DNA of 64,000 bases from an uncultured Hyphomonadaceae bacterium (GCA_938084575.1 CALKFG010000001.1:1-64000); one strand, 5' to 3'. Counted from the first letter of the stretch, positions 28,635 to 37,734 are shown. Numbers and translations: made by a program. The notes: generated from the sequence alone by a model not told the origin.

Positions 28635-29176
28635 GATCTTTCTCCCGACACGACGACAGAAACAGCAGATGCGACGACGTCCTCTGCTACAGTGCCGTCG
28701 AATTTCGACACAATTGCGGCCGTTGCAGAAACGGCGATTGATTCCACATGTTTCATTGCATCAGCCCTGAGGGCCGTAATGCGCGCTTCCGCCGCGGCCA
28801 GGCCAGCTTCCAGACCGGCTTCGACCTTCGTGGTTTCGTCGCGAATTTCAGCATCAATCTTAGCCCGGGCAACGGTTGCCGTTGACCGGGCTTTCATTCT
28901 TGCCTCCTTGATGGAGGCTTCAACAGCATCCTGCGCACTTCTCGCGTCATCATTGAGCCTCGCGGCCTCATCGAGATTTGTCGCAATTGTGGCTTCACGG
29001 TGCTCGAGAACGCTCCCCAGTTTCGGAAGAATAACCCTGGACAGCACCAGGTAGAGAAAGCCAAACAGGATCGCCAGCCAGAAAAGCTGGGACGCAAAAT
29101 GCGTGGGGTCGAACGGTGGAAAAGCAGGCTTTTCCGCCTTTGTTGCCACATCTGCTGCGAGGACGAAAAACGTCAT
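28631..29176 (-). CDS. atpG: ATP synthase Fo subunit b'
   Basis: The second stalk subunit, b', found in alphaproteobacteria, cyanobacteria and chloroplasts. The 181-residue protein has one membrane segment (FWLAILFGFLYLVLSRVILPKLGSVLEHRE) followed by an Ala/Glu/Arg-rich coiled helix. The segment PPFDPTHFASQLFWLAILFG is the b' hallmark in this class. It sits between atpE and atpF. The symbol atpG is used for b' in some species and for the gamma subunit in others; here b' is meant. Confidence 0.9.
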   Translation of the reverse strand: MTFFVLAADVATKAEKPAFPPFDPTHFASQLFWLAILFGFLYLVLSRVILPKLGSVLEHREATIATNLDEAARLNDDARSAQDAVEASIKEARMKARSTATVARAKIDAEIRDETTKVEAGLEAGLAAAEARITALRADAMKHVESIAVSATAAIVSKFDGTVAEDVVASAVSVVVSGERS

Positions 29177-29221
29177 CTGAGAAGGCCTCTCTATGCTGGT
29201 AGGTCGTAACGTGGCTGCGTT

Positions 29222-29458
29222 TTAGACCACGAAAAGGATCAGGATAGAGACCAGGAATGCCAGAATGCCGAGAGCCTCTGACAGAGCCATACCGATGAAC
29301 AGATTGCCGGTCTGCTGGGGTGCTGCGGAAGGGTTCCGCATAGCCGCGTCGAGGAAAGAGCCGAAGATGTTACCAACGCCGATAGCGGCACCGATCATGC
29401 CCAGCGTTGCGAGGCCGGCACCAACATACTTAAGGCCCAGTGTGATATCGCCTTCCAT
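29222..29458 (-). CDS. atpE: ATP synthase Fo subunit c
   Basis: The c ring subunit that carries protons. The 78-residue protein is a two-helix hairpin: GAGLATLGMIGAAIGVGNIFG, the polar loop RNPSAAPQQ, then the second helix with the proton-binding Glu61 (GMALSEALGILAF). The use of Glu (not Asp) and the polar loop residues RNP are usual in alphaproteobacteria. AAGGAGA precedes its ATG. Confidence 0.97.
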   Translation of the reverse strand: MEGDITLGLKYVGAGLATLGMIGAAIGVGNIFGSFLDAAMRNPSAAPQQTGNLFIGMALSEALGILAFLVSILILFVV

Positions 29459-29568
29459 GAGATTCTCCTTTGAGAGGTCAGTTGTTTCAATGTTGCTCCC
29501 CTGAAGCGGTTTAAGCGGGGAACGTCAAGTTTAAGAATACGGCTTCAGAGCCGCGGGTGATGGGTCCG

Positions 29569-30339
29569 TTAGTGAGCCGGGTGAAGCGCGTCGTTTAAAT
29601 AGACACAGGTGAGAATCGCGAAGACATAGGCCTGCAGGCCGGCAACGAGAAATTCAAGAGCATTCAGCGCAACCCCCATAAAGAAAGCGAGCGGGGCGAG
29701 CACGATATAGGCGCCACCGAGCGTAAACAGCGTCACTGCAAATCCCGCGAACAGCTTCAGCATGATATGTCCTGCCAGCATATTGGCAAACAGACGCAGA
29801 GACAGGGTCATGGGGCGTGCAAGGAACGAAATCACTTCGATCGGGACCAAAAGAATGTAGATTGGCCACGGGGCACCAGCAGGGGCAAACAGCTTCAGGA
29901 ATTTAAGACCATTCTTTGCAAAGCCATAAATAATGACAACGCTGATCACGAGCATGGACAAAGCCGCCGTTACAATCAGGTGGCTGGTGGTGGTGAACGC
30001 ATATGGCGACATGCCAACCATGTTGGCTGAGAAGATAAAGAAAAACAGCGTGAACACGAATGGAAAAAACTTAAGCCCCTCTTCGCCGGCCGTTCCCCGG
30101 ATCATGTCGGCAACAAAGCCGTAGCCGATCTCGCCGATGGACTGAAGACGGTTTGGAACCAACTGCCCGCGCGACGCGGCGTAACCGAAAAGAGCCAGTG
30201 TCAAAACAACGCCCAGAAGCATAAAGCCAGACGAATTGGTGAACGAAATATTATAGCCGAACAGGTGCGGAAGTTCGAACCACTCCTGGATCTCGAACTG
30301 GTACATCGGATCTGCGACGTATTGGAAGAAAGTACGCAT
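29569..30339 (-). CDS. atpB: ATP synthase Fo subunit a
   Basis: Subunit a forms the two proton half-channels beside the c ring. The 256-residue protein is strongly hydrophobic with five to six membrane segments. The conserved arginine helix is seen in the segment FLARPMTLSLRLFANMLAGH (family Arg in SLRLFANMLAGH), and the C-terminal segment AYVFAILTCVYLNDALHPAH is typical of this class. It follows atpI after nine bases. Confidence 0.97.
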   Translation of the reverse strand: MRTFFQYVADPMYQFEIQEWFELPHLFGYNISFTNSSGFMLLGVVLTLALFGYAASRGQLVPNRLQSIGEIGYGFVADMIRGTAGEEGLKFFPFVFTLFFFIFSANMVGMSPYAFTTTSHLIVTAALSMLVISVVIIYGFAKNGLKFLKLFAPAGAPWPIYILLVPIEVISFLARPMTLSLRLFANMLAGHIMLKLFAGFAVTLFTLGGAYIVLAPLAFFMGVALNALEFLVAGLQAYVFAILTCVYLNDALHPAH

Positions 30340-30348
30340 AAACTTCCC

Positions 30349-30696
30349 TTACTCTCTCGGCTTTTCGCCTGTTTCGGGGCCGCTATTGGCCGGATTGGCC
30401 GCGTCCGTCAACTCTTGATAGGCGCGTATAACACCGACGACGCCAGCCGCAAGGCCGAACCCCATCATGATCAGCAGTCCCCAGGGGCGCGTGCCGGCGA
30501 ATTTGTCAATCATCAGGCCGAGGAGAATGCCAACAAAAACAGAGGTTCCGAACTCTGCCCCATAACGAAGTGCCATCGCGCCTGCCGAGACACCCGGCAC
30601 TTGTTCGGCCGCTTTGGCAGTCTTACGCTGGGACGTATGTTCGGCCTTGGCAGCGGCGATCCGTTTTGAAAGTGAGGACGGGTCCTGGTCGGTCAT
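30349..30696 (-). CDS. atpI: ATP synthase assembly protein AtpI
   Basis: AtpI helps assemble the c ring. The 115-residue product has a charged N-terminal part and two membrane segments (GTSVFVGILLGLMIDKFAGTRPW and LLIMMGFGLAAGVVGVIRAY) with the family's D-K...PW turn. It leads the Fo gene run on the reverse strand. The F1 genes are not in the window, so Fo and F1 are encoded apart, as is usual in alphaproteobacteria. Confidence 0.92.
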   Translation of the reverse strand: MTDQDPSSLSKRIAAAKAEHTSQRKTAKAAEQVPGVSAGAMALRYGAEFGTSVFVGILLGLMIDKFAGTRPWGLLIMMGFGLAAGVVGVIRAYQELTDAANPANSGPETGEKPRE

Positions 30697-30714
30697 GATG
30701 GCTTCGTAGCTGCC

Positions 30715-33700
30715 TTATTCGGCTGCGACAAGCTGCTCGGCCGTGCTGAGATCGACTGAAACAAGCTTGGAAACCCCGCGTTCACGCATGGTTATGCCAA
30801 AGAGGCGATCCATGCGGCTCATCGTGACCGGATTGTGTGTAATCACGACAAAGCGTGTGTCAGTGCGCCGGCGCATCTCATCCAGCATCCGGCAGAAGCG
30901 GTCGACATTCGCATCGTCAAGCGGCGCATCGACCTCATCGAGGACGCAAATCGGGGATGGCCGCGACAGAAATACAGCAAAAATGAGCGCTGTTGCGGTG
31001 AGGGCCTGCTCGCCGCCGGACATCAGAGACAGAGTTCCAAGCCGCTTCCCCGGTGGCTGTGCCATGATTTCAAGACCGGCATTCAGGGGGTCTTCTGCGT
31101 CAACAAGACGCAATTCGGCTTCCCCACCTCTGAACAGGGTCGTGAAAAGCGCCTTGAAGTGATCATTCACCTGGTCAAAGGCCTGCATCAACCTCGCGCG
31201 CCCCTCCTCGTTCAGGGCGCCCACACCCTCTCTAAGTTTCGAAATGGCAGCCAGCAGATCCTCTTTCTCTTCAGTCTGAGAGCACAGCCGGCTGGCGAGG
31301 TCTTCGGCCTCAGCCTCGGCATCCATATTGATCCCTCCAAGCTGCTCGCGTTCAAGTTTCAACCGATCCGACAGTCGGTCAGCCTGCAGCAGGTCGAGAT
31401 CGGTAATTTCGTCTTCGCCCAATCCCGACTTCGCCTGTGTTAGAAGACCCTCTGGTGTGGTCTGGAACAGGCTCGCCGCTACGAGCACCTCGTCGAGTCT
31501 GACAATGCTGGCCTGGGATTGGGCGCTGGCGACAGCCAGCGTCTCGCGTGCGGTCATGGCAAGATTTGCGGCCAAACGCGCCGTTTGTTCGGCTTCGCGA
31601 ACAACCGATTCCTGCTCGGCAAGATTGTCAGCGGTGGATTGTCGCTCGGCCTCGAAGTCGCCGACAGTTTTGGACAATTCCTCACGCCGAATCGTGAGGA
31701 CTGCGGGTCGGCGAGCAGCGCTCTCGATATCTGTTTCGGTCTGCGCTTTGCGGGCCGTCAGTTGTTCGAGGCGCGCTGTGCCAGCCTCGATGTGGCGGGT
31801 CCATCGTGTGACGTCATCTTCGACCGCTGCACGGCGGGCGATAGCCTGCTGCCGATTGCGGGTCAGGTCGGTTAGTTGCCCGCGAGCTTCTGTCTCCGCG
31901 TGTCGAGCGTCATTCAGAACTTTGCGCCGCCTCTCAAGCCTGTCGGCAAGAGTGGCGATGACCCCATCGTCGACCCCTGTGCCAACCAAACGCAGGTTGT
32001 TCAGCGTGTCGTCCAAATCAGCTTGAGACCTCGATAATTGATCGGCAAGCGCATGGGAGCGGAGGGCGATCTGGTCATTTTTCCGGGCGAGGTCGGCGAG
32101 GATATCCCGGGCGCTGTCCTGCGCCTGTCCGGCGGTTCTGAGCTGCTGGCGCGCGGCGGACAGGTCACTGTCTGCCGCCAGCCTGCGTCCCCGCGCGGCG
32201 TCATAGGCCGACTGCGCGGCTGACAGGGCCTGGCGGGCCGGTCCGAGCGCAGCCTGGGCCGCATCGAGGCGGGCGCGCTGAGCCAGCCGCTCGGCCGCAG
32301 AGGCCGGCGCCGCGGGTGTCCTGATAAAGCCGTCCCAGCGCCATAAATGCCCCTCGACACTGACCAGGCGCTGGCCAGGCTGCAGGGTGCCGGCGAGATC
32401 TGGCCCGCTCCCGGCCGACACCACGCCGCACTGGCTCAGCCTGGCCGACAGCGCGTCCGGCGCCGCGACAAACTGGGACAGAGGCGTGGCCCCCTCGGGC
32501 AGGGCCGCTGCGGCGGGCAGGCGGGCGCCGCCCCAGAACATGCTGGCCGAGGAATCGGTCGGGGCCTGCAGGTCATCGCCAAGGGCGGCGGCGACGGCCT
32601 TTTCATAGCCGTCCCGGGTCCGAAGGGCCTGCAGGACCGGTTCTGCCTGATCCTCTGCCCGGCGCAGAAGCCGCTGCAGGCCGGAGATTTCGGTTTCCAG
32701 TGTTCGCAACTCGTCCTGAGCCGCCTGCAGGGGGCCACGGGCCACCGAGTCCGCCGCCTCGGCCGCGGCTACTGCCTGCTCGGCCTGGCTGAGCCGGGTT
32801 TCAGCGTCGGCATATGCCGCGACGGCCTGTGTGCTGTCCCTGAGGGCCCGGGCATGAGCCTCTTCCGCGTCTGCCGGCTGGCCCAGCGCCTCGAGGCTTT
32901 CGGTCAGAGTCCGGATGTCGGCCTCCAGCCGGTCCCGCCGGCGCAGATGTGCCGTCAGAGCGGCCTCGAGGGCCTGCTTTTCGGCCCGCCGGTCGGACAA
33001 TTCCGCAGCGGCGAGATCGACGGCCTCCTGGGCGTCATCGAGGGCGGACCGGGCCGCCGCCAGCCGGGCTTCCGCCGCACGCTCCTGATCGCGGTTGCCG
33101 GTCTCGGTCGGCGCCGGAAGCGCCGCCAGCCGGTCGCGGGCCTCGGCGAGGTTGAGGCCGGCCTCTTGCAGCTGAGCCGTCTCCCGCGCATGATCTTCAT
33201 CGATGCGGACCTGATCGCGCCGCAGGGCGGCCAGCTGGTCGGCCGCAGAGGCATGTTCTGTCTCGACCCGGGCCAGTTCGATGCGGGCCTGGCCAAGTTT
33301 TCCGGCAATCTGGCTTTCCGCATCGCGCAGGGGCTGCAGGGTTTCTGACGCCCGCAGCCGCCGGGTCTCGGCCACGGCGGCCTCCCGGGTCAGATTCTCC
33401 AGATTGGTGCGCGCCGCGTTCAGGGCCTCGGCCGCCCTGTCCCTGTCGGCTGTGGCCTGAACCCATTTTAAATGCGCCGAGAAAACCTCGAGGGCCCGAA
33501 TTCGGGTGCTGAGATCCTTGTACTTGCGCGCCTTTCTGGCCTGCCGCCTGAGGCTCTCCAGTTGCCGCTCGACCTCGGCCGAGACCTCTGACAGCCGCTC
33601 AAGATTGGTCTCGGCTCCCTGCAGTTTCAGTTCCGCCTCGTGCCGGCGTGCATTCAGGCCGGAAATGCCGGCAGCCTCTTCCAGTATGCGGCGGCGATTT

Positions 33701-34173
33701 TGCGGTTTGGAAGCAATCAGCTCGGAGATCTGGCCCTGTCGGACCAGCGAGGGGGAGTTCGCCCCCGTCGACGCGTCGGCAAAGACCAGCTTGACGTCTT
33801 TCCCGCGAACCGTTCGCCCATTCAGTTTATAAGTCGATCCTGCACCGCGTTTCAGGCGGCGCAGGATTTCAATCGTATCAGAGCCGTTGAATTCTGCGGG
33901 CGCAGAGCGGGCCTGATTGTCCAGAACCAGCGTGACTTCGGCCAGCTCGCGCGCCGGCCGTCCTGCCGCGCCATTGAAGATCAGATCATCCATTTCCCCG
34001 CCGCGCATGGCCCGTGCGGAGGTGGCGCCCATCGCCCAGCGCAGGGCTTCCAGCAGGTTGGATTTGCCGCAGCCATTTGGCCCGACAATGCCCGTCAGTC
34101 CGGGTTCAATCGGAATCGATTCGGGGTCAACGAATGACTTGAAGCCGGCAATGCGCAGTTCTTTAATGTGCAT
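30715..34173 (-). CDS. smc: Chromosome segregation protein SMC
   Basis: SMC is the condensin ATPase that organises and helps separate chromosomes. The 1152-residue protein has the Walker A GPNGCGKSN (residues 31-39), a signature LSLMSGGEQALTA and Walker B ICVLDEVDAPLDDANVDRF near the C terminus. Two long Ala/Arg/Glu/Gln-rich coiled coils flank a hinge at about residues 500-640. Base composition is not even: hand counts are 77-78% GC in the lines at 32401 and 33001, against 55-68% in lines from 30841 to 31860. The codon frame stays intact across the change. It lies beside the DsbA-like, DciA-like and mutY genes, an order met in other alphaproteobacteria. Confidence 0.96.
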   Translation of the reverse strand: MHIKELRIAGFKSFVDPESIPIEPGLTGIVGPNGCGKSNLLEALRWAMGATSARAMRGGEMDDLIFNGAAGRPARELAEVTLVLDNQARSAPAEFNGSDTIEILRRLKRGAGSTYKLNGRTVRGKDVKLVFADASTGANSPSLVRQGQISELIASKPQNRRRILEEAAGISGLNARRHEAELKLQGAETNLERLSEVSAEVERQLESLRRQARKARKYKDLSTRIRALEVFSAHLKWVQATADRDRAAEALNAARTNLENLTREAAVAETRRLRASETLQPLRDAESQIAGKLGQARIELARVETEHASAADQLAALRRDQVRIDEDHARETAQLQEAGLNLAEARDRLAALPAPTETGNRDQERAAEARLAAARSALDDAQEAVDLAAAELSDRRAEKQALEAALTAHLRRRDRLEADIRTLTESLEALGQPADAEEAHARALRDSTQAVAAYADAETRLSQAEQAVAAAEAADSVARGPLQAAQDELRTLETEISGLQRLLRRAEDQAEPVLQALRTRDGYEKAVAAALGDDLQAPTDSSASMFWGGARLPAAAALPEGATPLSQFVAAPDALSARLSQCGVVSAGSGPDLAGTLQPGQRLVSVEGHLWRWDGFIRTPAAPASAAERLAQRARLDAAQAALGPARQALSAAQSAYDAARGRRLAADSDLSAARQQLRTAGQAQDSARDILADLARKNDQIALRSHALADQLSRSQADLDDTLNNLRLVGTGVDDGVIATLADRLERRRKVLNDARHAETEARGQLTDLTRNRQQAIARRAAVEDDVTRWTRHIEAGTARLEQLTARKAQTETDIESAARRPAVLTIRREELSKTVGDFEAERQSTADNLAEQESVVREAEQTARLAANLAMTARETLAVASAQSQASIVRLDEVLVAASLFQTTPEGLLTQAKSGLGEDEITDLDLLQADRLSDRLKLEREQLGGINMDAEAEAEDLASRLCSQTEEKEDLLAAISKLREGVGALNEEGRARLMQAFDQVNDHFKALFTTLFRGGEAELRLVDAEDPLNAGLEIMAQPPGKRLGTLSLMSGGEQALTATALIFAVFLSRPSPICVLDEVDAPLDDANVDRFCRMLDEMRRRTDTRFVVITHNPVTMSRMDRLFGITMRERGVSKLVSVDLSTAEQLVAAE

Positions 34174-34188
34174 GCCGGCTCCTTTGAC

Positions 34189-34890
34189 CTAGTCGTCAGC
34201 CGCACCGGTGTCGCTCGATTCCGCCGTCACACCAAGGGCTTCGTCCAGAACCTCGCGCATACCGTCGGCAGAGCGCCATTTAAACCCGTCCAGCCTGTCC
34301 CCGTTCAGGAACAGGGTCGGGGTCGCCGACACGCCCATGGCATCACCCCGCCCGACCGCCGTACTGATGGCGCGCCGCACGCCTTCATCCTGCAGGCAGG
34401 CATCCAATTCGGCCTCATTGCCGATGCCGTTATTCATGGCGATCTGAACCAGCGCCTGCTTGACCTGGCCGCCGCTGCGAACCAGTGACAGCACCGCGCT
34501 CTGGCGGTCAAACAGTTCATCGATGACGTCGAAATAGGTATCAGCGCCGCTGCAGCGCGCAATCGCGAAGCCGGCCACCGAAACATTGGTTGGCGCGGTC
34601 GGGAACTCCCGGAAGACCAGGCGAACCTTGCCGGTTTCGATATAGTCGGTCTTCAGCATGGACACGACGTCGTTATGGAATTGCAGGCAGGCGCCGCAGG
34701 TCCAGGAGGCGTATTCGATCAGCGTCACAGGCGCATCTGCCGCCCCCAGCACCATGTCGAGGCTCTCAGACGCCTGTGATCCGGAGGTCGGGCTGCTGCC
34801 GGGGGCCTCGCCATTGCCCGCGCCACCACAGGCCACAAGGGCAAGGGAGGCCAGGGCGCCAAGCGCAGTGCGACGGGTTTGTTTGAGCAT
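34189..34890 (-). CDS. DsbA-like thioredoxin-fold lipoprotein
   Basis: A 233-residue exported thiol-disulfide protein. The signal peptide ends in a lipobox LALVAC with Cys21 as the lipidated residue, followed by a Gly/Ser-rich spacer. The thioredoxin fold carries the active-site CGAC at residues 65-68 (YASWTCGACLQFHNDV), and the C-terminal segment GVSATPTLFLNGDRLDG has the cis-proline (ATPT). It is probably membrane-anchored on the periplasmic side. It stands between smc and the dciA-like gene. Partner proteins are unknown. Confidence 0.85.
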   Translation of the reverse strand: MLKQTRRTALGALASLALVACGGAGNGEAPGSSPTSGSQASESLDMVLGAADAPVTLIEYASWTCGACLQFHNDVVSMLKTDYIETGKVRLVFREFPTAPTNVSVAGFAIARCSGADTYFDVIDELFDRQSAVLSLVRSGGQVKQALVQIAMNNGIGNEAELDACLQDEGVRRAISTAVGRGDAMGVSATPTLFLNGDRLDGFKWRSADGMREVLDEALGVTAESSDTGAADD

Positions 34891-34940
34891 GTTCGTAACC
34901 TTCTGTTAATCAAATGTGTGCGGCGAAAGTTGCCAAATCG

Positions 34941-35501
34941 TTAATCCGGAGCATCCGGAGGCGCCTTGTCCTGGCGCAGCAGGACCTCGCCCAGCGCGAT
35001 CAGGGCGGCGCGCAGAGGGGCATCATCTATCCCGGCACAATCCTCGGACAGGGCCGCGATTTCGGCCGGAGTCAAAGCGGGTGCGGTGGGGCGGGACCTG
35101 TCCTTCCAGGCGGAATCAGCAAGGGCGCGCTGCTGAAGCCGGATCTCAGTAATGTCGCCGCCGGCGGCGACAGAGACACGCTGGCGGATAATTTCACTCT
35201 GATGCTGGACGAGACCGGCGGCGGCCGGCACCACTCTCAGTGTCAGCCGACGTCCGCCCCGCGCGGTGCCGATTTTTTCCGGATAGCACAGCCGGGCGAG
35301 ATGCTCGCCGACAATCTGTTTCCAATTGACCTGCAGGCGGGCCAGGCTTGGCGCGCCCTTGGGCAGGGCCTTGCGGGTCAGCCTGTTGGCCAGGACGCTG
35401 AAGGCCGGCGGACCGGGATGGATCGGTTTCGTCTTGGCATAGCGCAACCTGACCCGGGCGCGGGCTTCCTCAATCGGGTCGAGATCGGAGCGTTTTACCA
35501 T
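34941..35501 (-). CDS. DciA-family (DUF721) protein
   Basis: A protein of about 186 residues of the DUF721/DciA family. DciA loads or assists the replicative helicase DnaB in bacteria that lack DnaC/DnaI. The family core is seen in APSLARLQVNWKQIVGEHLARLCYPEKI and in GGRRLTLRVVPAAAGLVQHQSEII, with a C-terminal part of unclear structure. Start at 35501 (MVKRSDLDPIEE) is preferred to an upstream in-frame start at 35528 because the added residues look unlike the family. It shares the smc-mutY neighbourhood. Confidence 0.78.
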   Translation of the reverse strand: MVKRSDLDPIEEARARVRLRYAKTKPIHPGPPAFSVLANRLTRKALPKGAPSLARLQVNWKQIVGEHLARLCYPEKIGTARGGRRLTLRVVPAAAGLVQHQSEIIRQRVSVAAGGDITEIRLQQRALADSAWKDRSRPTAPALTPAEIAALSEDCAGIDDAPLRAALIALGEVLLRQDKAPPDAPD

Positions 35502-35550
35502 TGGCCCACATTGCGCTGCTGCGCGCATTTAGGGAAGAGGCGGCGTCAGC

Positions 35551-35952
35551 TTAATCCGGGGTCGCGCCGATCTGTGACAGGGTGTCGAGCAGCGTGGTCC
35601 AGTGCTGGTCGAGCTCCACGGTCCAGTCCTCGCCGACGGTGTCGCGGCAGACATCCCGGATGATCCGGAACATCAGGTCGATGTCACCGTCGCTAAGCCC
35701 ATAGCCATCATGGATCATCCGGGCGGCCTCGAGCAGCAGGCCGGGCGTCTCGCTGCCCGCGGCGACACCGAGGACGCAGTTCAGGCTTGTGGACAGCATT
35801 GATCCGCGGACGCCCCCATCCGTGTCCATGATGAAAAGCTCTTCGAAATCGGGCCTTTGTGCAAACAGGCGGGCATAGATTTCGTCCTTGGGGTCACCCA
35901 GGCGCGTGGCCACGGTGTCCAGGGTCCAGTGTATGGCGTCAGACGCGTTCAT
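35551..35952 (-). CDS. Globin-like protein
   Basis: A 133-residue protein with the pattern of a small alphaproteobacterial globin family. It has a first helix region (LGDPKDEIYARLFAQRPDFEELF), an intermediate DTDGGVRGSMLSTSL turn, and a helix with His at EAARMIHDGYGLSDGD where the proximal haem ligand would be. The helix WTVELDQHWTTLLDTL ends it. If haem is bound, the His in MIHDGYGL is the likely ligand. The family assignment rests on memory of the pattern and should be treated as tentative. It is encoded between the dciA-like gene and mutY. Confidence 0.6.
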   Translation of the reverse strand: MNASDAIHWTLDTVATRLGDPKDEIYARLFAQRPDFEELFIMDTDGGVRGSMLSTSLNCVLGVAAGSETPGLLLEAARMIHDGYGLSDGDIDLMFRIIRDVCRDTVGEDWTVELDQHWTTLLDTLSQIGATPD

Positions 35953-36095
35953 GACATCCCTCCTGCAACCGGAAACTACACCGCGTCGCGCCGCCGCGCC
36001 AGCCGCATGCCGGGCCGGTTGCCGGGATGCGGGGCGGCCGGGCGGGGCCCAAGGTCAGGCTTGACCTGGCAGGCTACCCGTCCGAGACCGGCACC

Positions 36096-37136
36096 ATGGT
36101 GCTGACGTCATCTCTTGCCAATCTGCCGGACCGTCTCCTCGACTGGTATCTGACCGAAGCGCGTGACCTGCCATGGCGGGTGGGGCCCGTGGCGCGTGCC
36201 CAGGGGCGGCGGCCCGATCCCTACCGCGTCTGGTTGGCCGAGATTATGCTGCAGCAAACCACCGTGCCGCATGCGACCAGCTATTATCTTGCATTCCTCC
36301 GGCGCTGGCCACAGGTCGCGGATCTCGCCGCCGCCCGCGACGAAGAGGTCATGGCCGCCTGGGCCGGGCTGGGTTATTATGCCCGGGCCCGGAACCTGTT
36401 AAAATGTGCCCGGGAGATTGCCCGCCGCGGGGGCTGGCCGGAGACGGAGTCTGGTCTGCGTGCGCTTCCGGGGATTGGGCCCTACACGGCCGGAGCGGTA
36501 GCCGCGCTGGCCTTCGGCCAACGGACCGCAGCCGTGGATGGCAATGTTGAGCGGGTCTTTGCCCGGCTGCTGGCGGCTCAGGGGCCGTGGGCGAAGGAAA
36601 AAGCCGCCATCCGGGCACAGGTCGAGGCGCTGGTGCCGGCAGACCGGCCCGCCGAATTCGCCGAAGCCCTGATGGACCTTGGCGCCACGGTGTGCACACC
36701 AAAAACGCCGTCCTGCGCAACCTGTCCCCTTGGCGGCATGTGCGCGGCCCGCGCCGAGGCCGATCCGGCGCGGTATCCCCTTAAACCGAAAAAGGCGGCC
36801 AGGCCGCATCGCCGGGGGCATGTCTATGTCCTGTTCAGTCCGACCGGCTCTGTGATGACGGAAACCCGCCCGGCCCGGGGCCTGTTGGGTGGCATGCTCG
36901 GCCTGCCGGGCAGTGTCTGGTCGGAGGGCGTGCCGGGCCCGGATCCGGCGCCACCGCTTGCGGCCGACTGGCAGCCGCTCGGCCATGTCCGGCACATTTT
37001 TACGCATTTTTCTCTCGAACTCCGCGTCTGGTCGGCGCAGGCCGACCATGCCGGGCCATGGACCCCGGCGCAGGACGCGCAGGCGGCCCTGCCCACGGTC
37101 TTCCGCAAGGCTCTGGATGTGGCGTTGCGGCGCTAG
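36096..37136 (+). CDS. mutY: A/G-specific adenine glycosylase MutY
   Basis: MutY removes adenine mispaired with 8-oxoguanine. The 346-residue protein has the helix-hairpin-helix LPGIGPYTAGAVAALAFG, catalytic Glu49 (WLAEIMLQQTTVPH) and Asp148 (AVDGNVERV). The [4Fe-4S] cluster ligands are Cys200, Cys207, Cys210 and Cys216 (C-X6-C-X2-C-X5-C), and a C-terminal NUDIX-like domain follows with HIFTHFSLEL. ATG at 36096 is chosen because residues before it do not fit the family; an upstream start at 36027 is less likely. The gene diverges from the globin-like gene. Confidence 0.95.
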   Translation: MVLTSSLANLPDRLLDWYLTEARDLPWRVGPVARAQGRRPDPYRVWLAEIMLQQTTVPHATSYYLAFLRRWPQVADLAAARDEEVMAAWAGLGYYARARNLLKCAREIARRGGWPETESGLRALPGIGPYTAGAVAALAFGQRTAAVDGNVERVFARLLAAQGPWAKEKAAIRAQVEALVPADRPAEFAEALMDLGATVCTPKTPSCATCPLGGMCAARAEADPARYPLKPKKAARPHRRGHVYVLFSPTGSVMTETRPARGLLGGMLGLPGSVWSEGVPGPDPAPPLAADWQPLGHVRHIFTHFSLELRVWSAQADHAGPWTPAQDAQAALPTVFRKALDVALRR

Positions 37137-37146
37137 CCGGTCGCGG

Positions 37147-37641
37147 TCAGTCCGCAGCCCGGGCCTGCCCCCTGCGGCCATTCAGCTGCAGCAGACGGAA
37201 ATTCAGGGCCGTGGCGACGCTGACCCAGGCCAGATATGGCAGCAAGAGCAGCGCCGCGACCAGGCTGAAGCTGGCAAAGCCGATGATGATGGCCGCGATC
37301 AGGACCCACAGCAGCACCGAATCGATCAGGGCCAGGTCGAGGCGCTGGCGGCCGAAAAACAGCCATGACCAGGCGGCGTTCACACCCAGATGGACTGTGT
37401 AGAGCAGCAGGACGGGCAGGGCCGCAATCCCGCCCGCGAGCCAGACCATCCAGGCCGACACGCCCATGGCGGTGTAAAGCAAGGACCAGACCACCGGAAA
37501 CATCCAGTTCGGGGGGGTCCAGCCCGGCCGCTTCATGTTTTGATACCAGTCTCCCGGACGAAAGACGGCGCCGCTGGACGCGGTCAGGAAACAGGCCACG
37601 AAGGACACGATCAGGCTGAGTGTGGCGGTGATGGACAGCAT
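37147..37641 (-). CDS. TspO/MBR family protein
   Basis: A 164-residue membrane protein of the tryptophan-rich sensory protein (TspO) family, linked to tetrapyrrole binding and stress in other bacteria. It has five hydrophobic segments and the family motifs GDWYQNMKRPGWTPPNWMFPVVWSLLYT, NAAWSWLFFGRQRLDLALID and LPYLAWVSVATALNFRLLQLN. Aromatic residues lie where the ligand pocket is known. It is convergent with mutY, the stop codons being about 10 bases apart. Confidence 0.93.
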   Translation of the reverse strand: MLSITATLSLIVSFVACFLTASSGAVFRPGDWYQNMKRPGWTPPNWMFPVVWSLLYTAMGVSAWMVWLAGGIAALPVLLLYTVHLGVNAAWSWLFFGRQRLDLALIDSVLLWVLIAAIIIGFASFSLVAALLLLPYLAWVSVATALNFRLLQLNGRRGQARAAD

Positions 37642-37734
37642 AAGGGGTAAGTGGGCATGGCCTGCCCGGATTGCAAATGCCGGTTGCCCGCCGGCTGCGG
37701 GAGGACAGGGTGGCGGGCGGTTTCCTGTGTAAAT

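Noticed and set aside
32347-33348. A 333-codon forward open frame opposite smc
   Set aside because: It is antisense to the Ala/Arg-rich coiled-coil coding region, without a ribosome binding site or a family.
36399-37181. A 260-codon reverse open frame opposite mutY
   Set aside because: mutY has all catalytic and iron-sulfur residues on the other strand, so this frame is a shadow.
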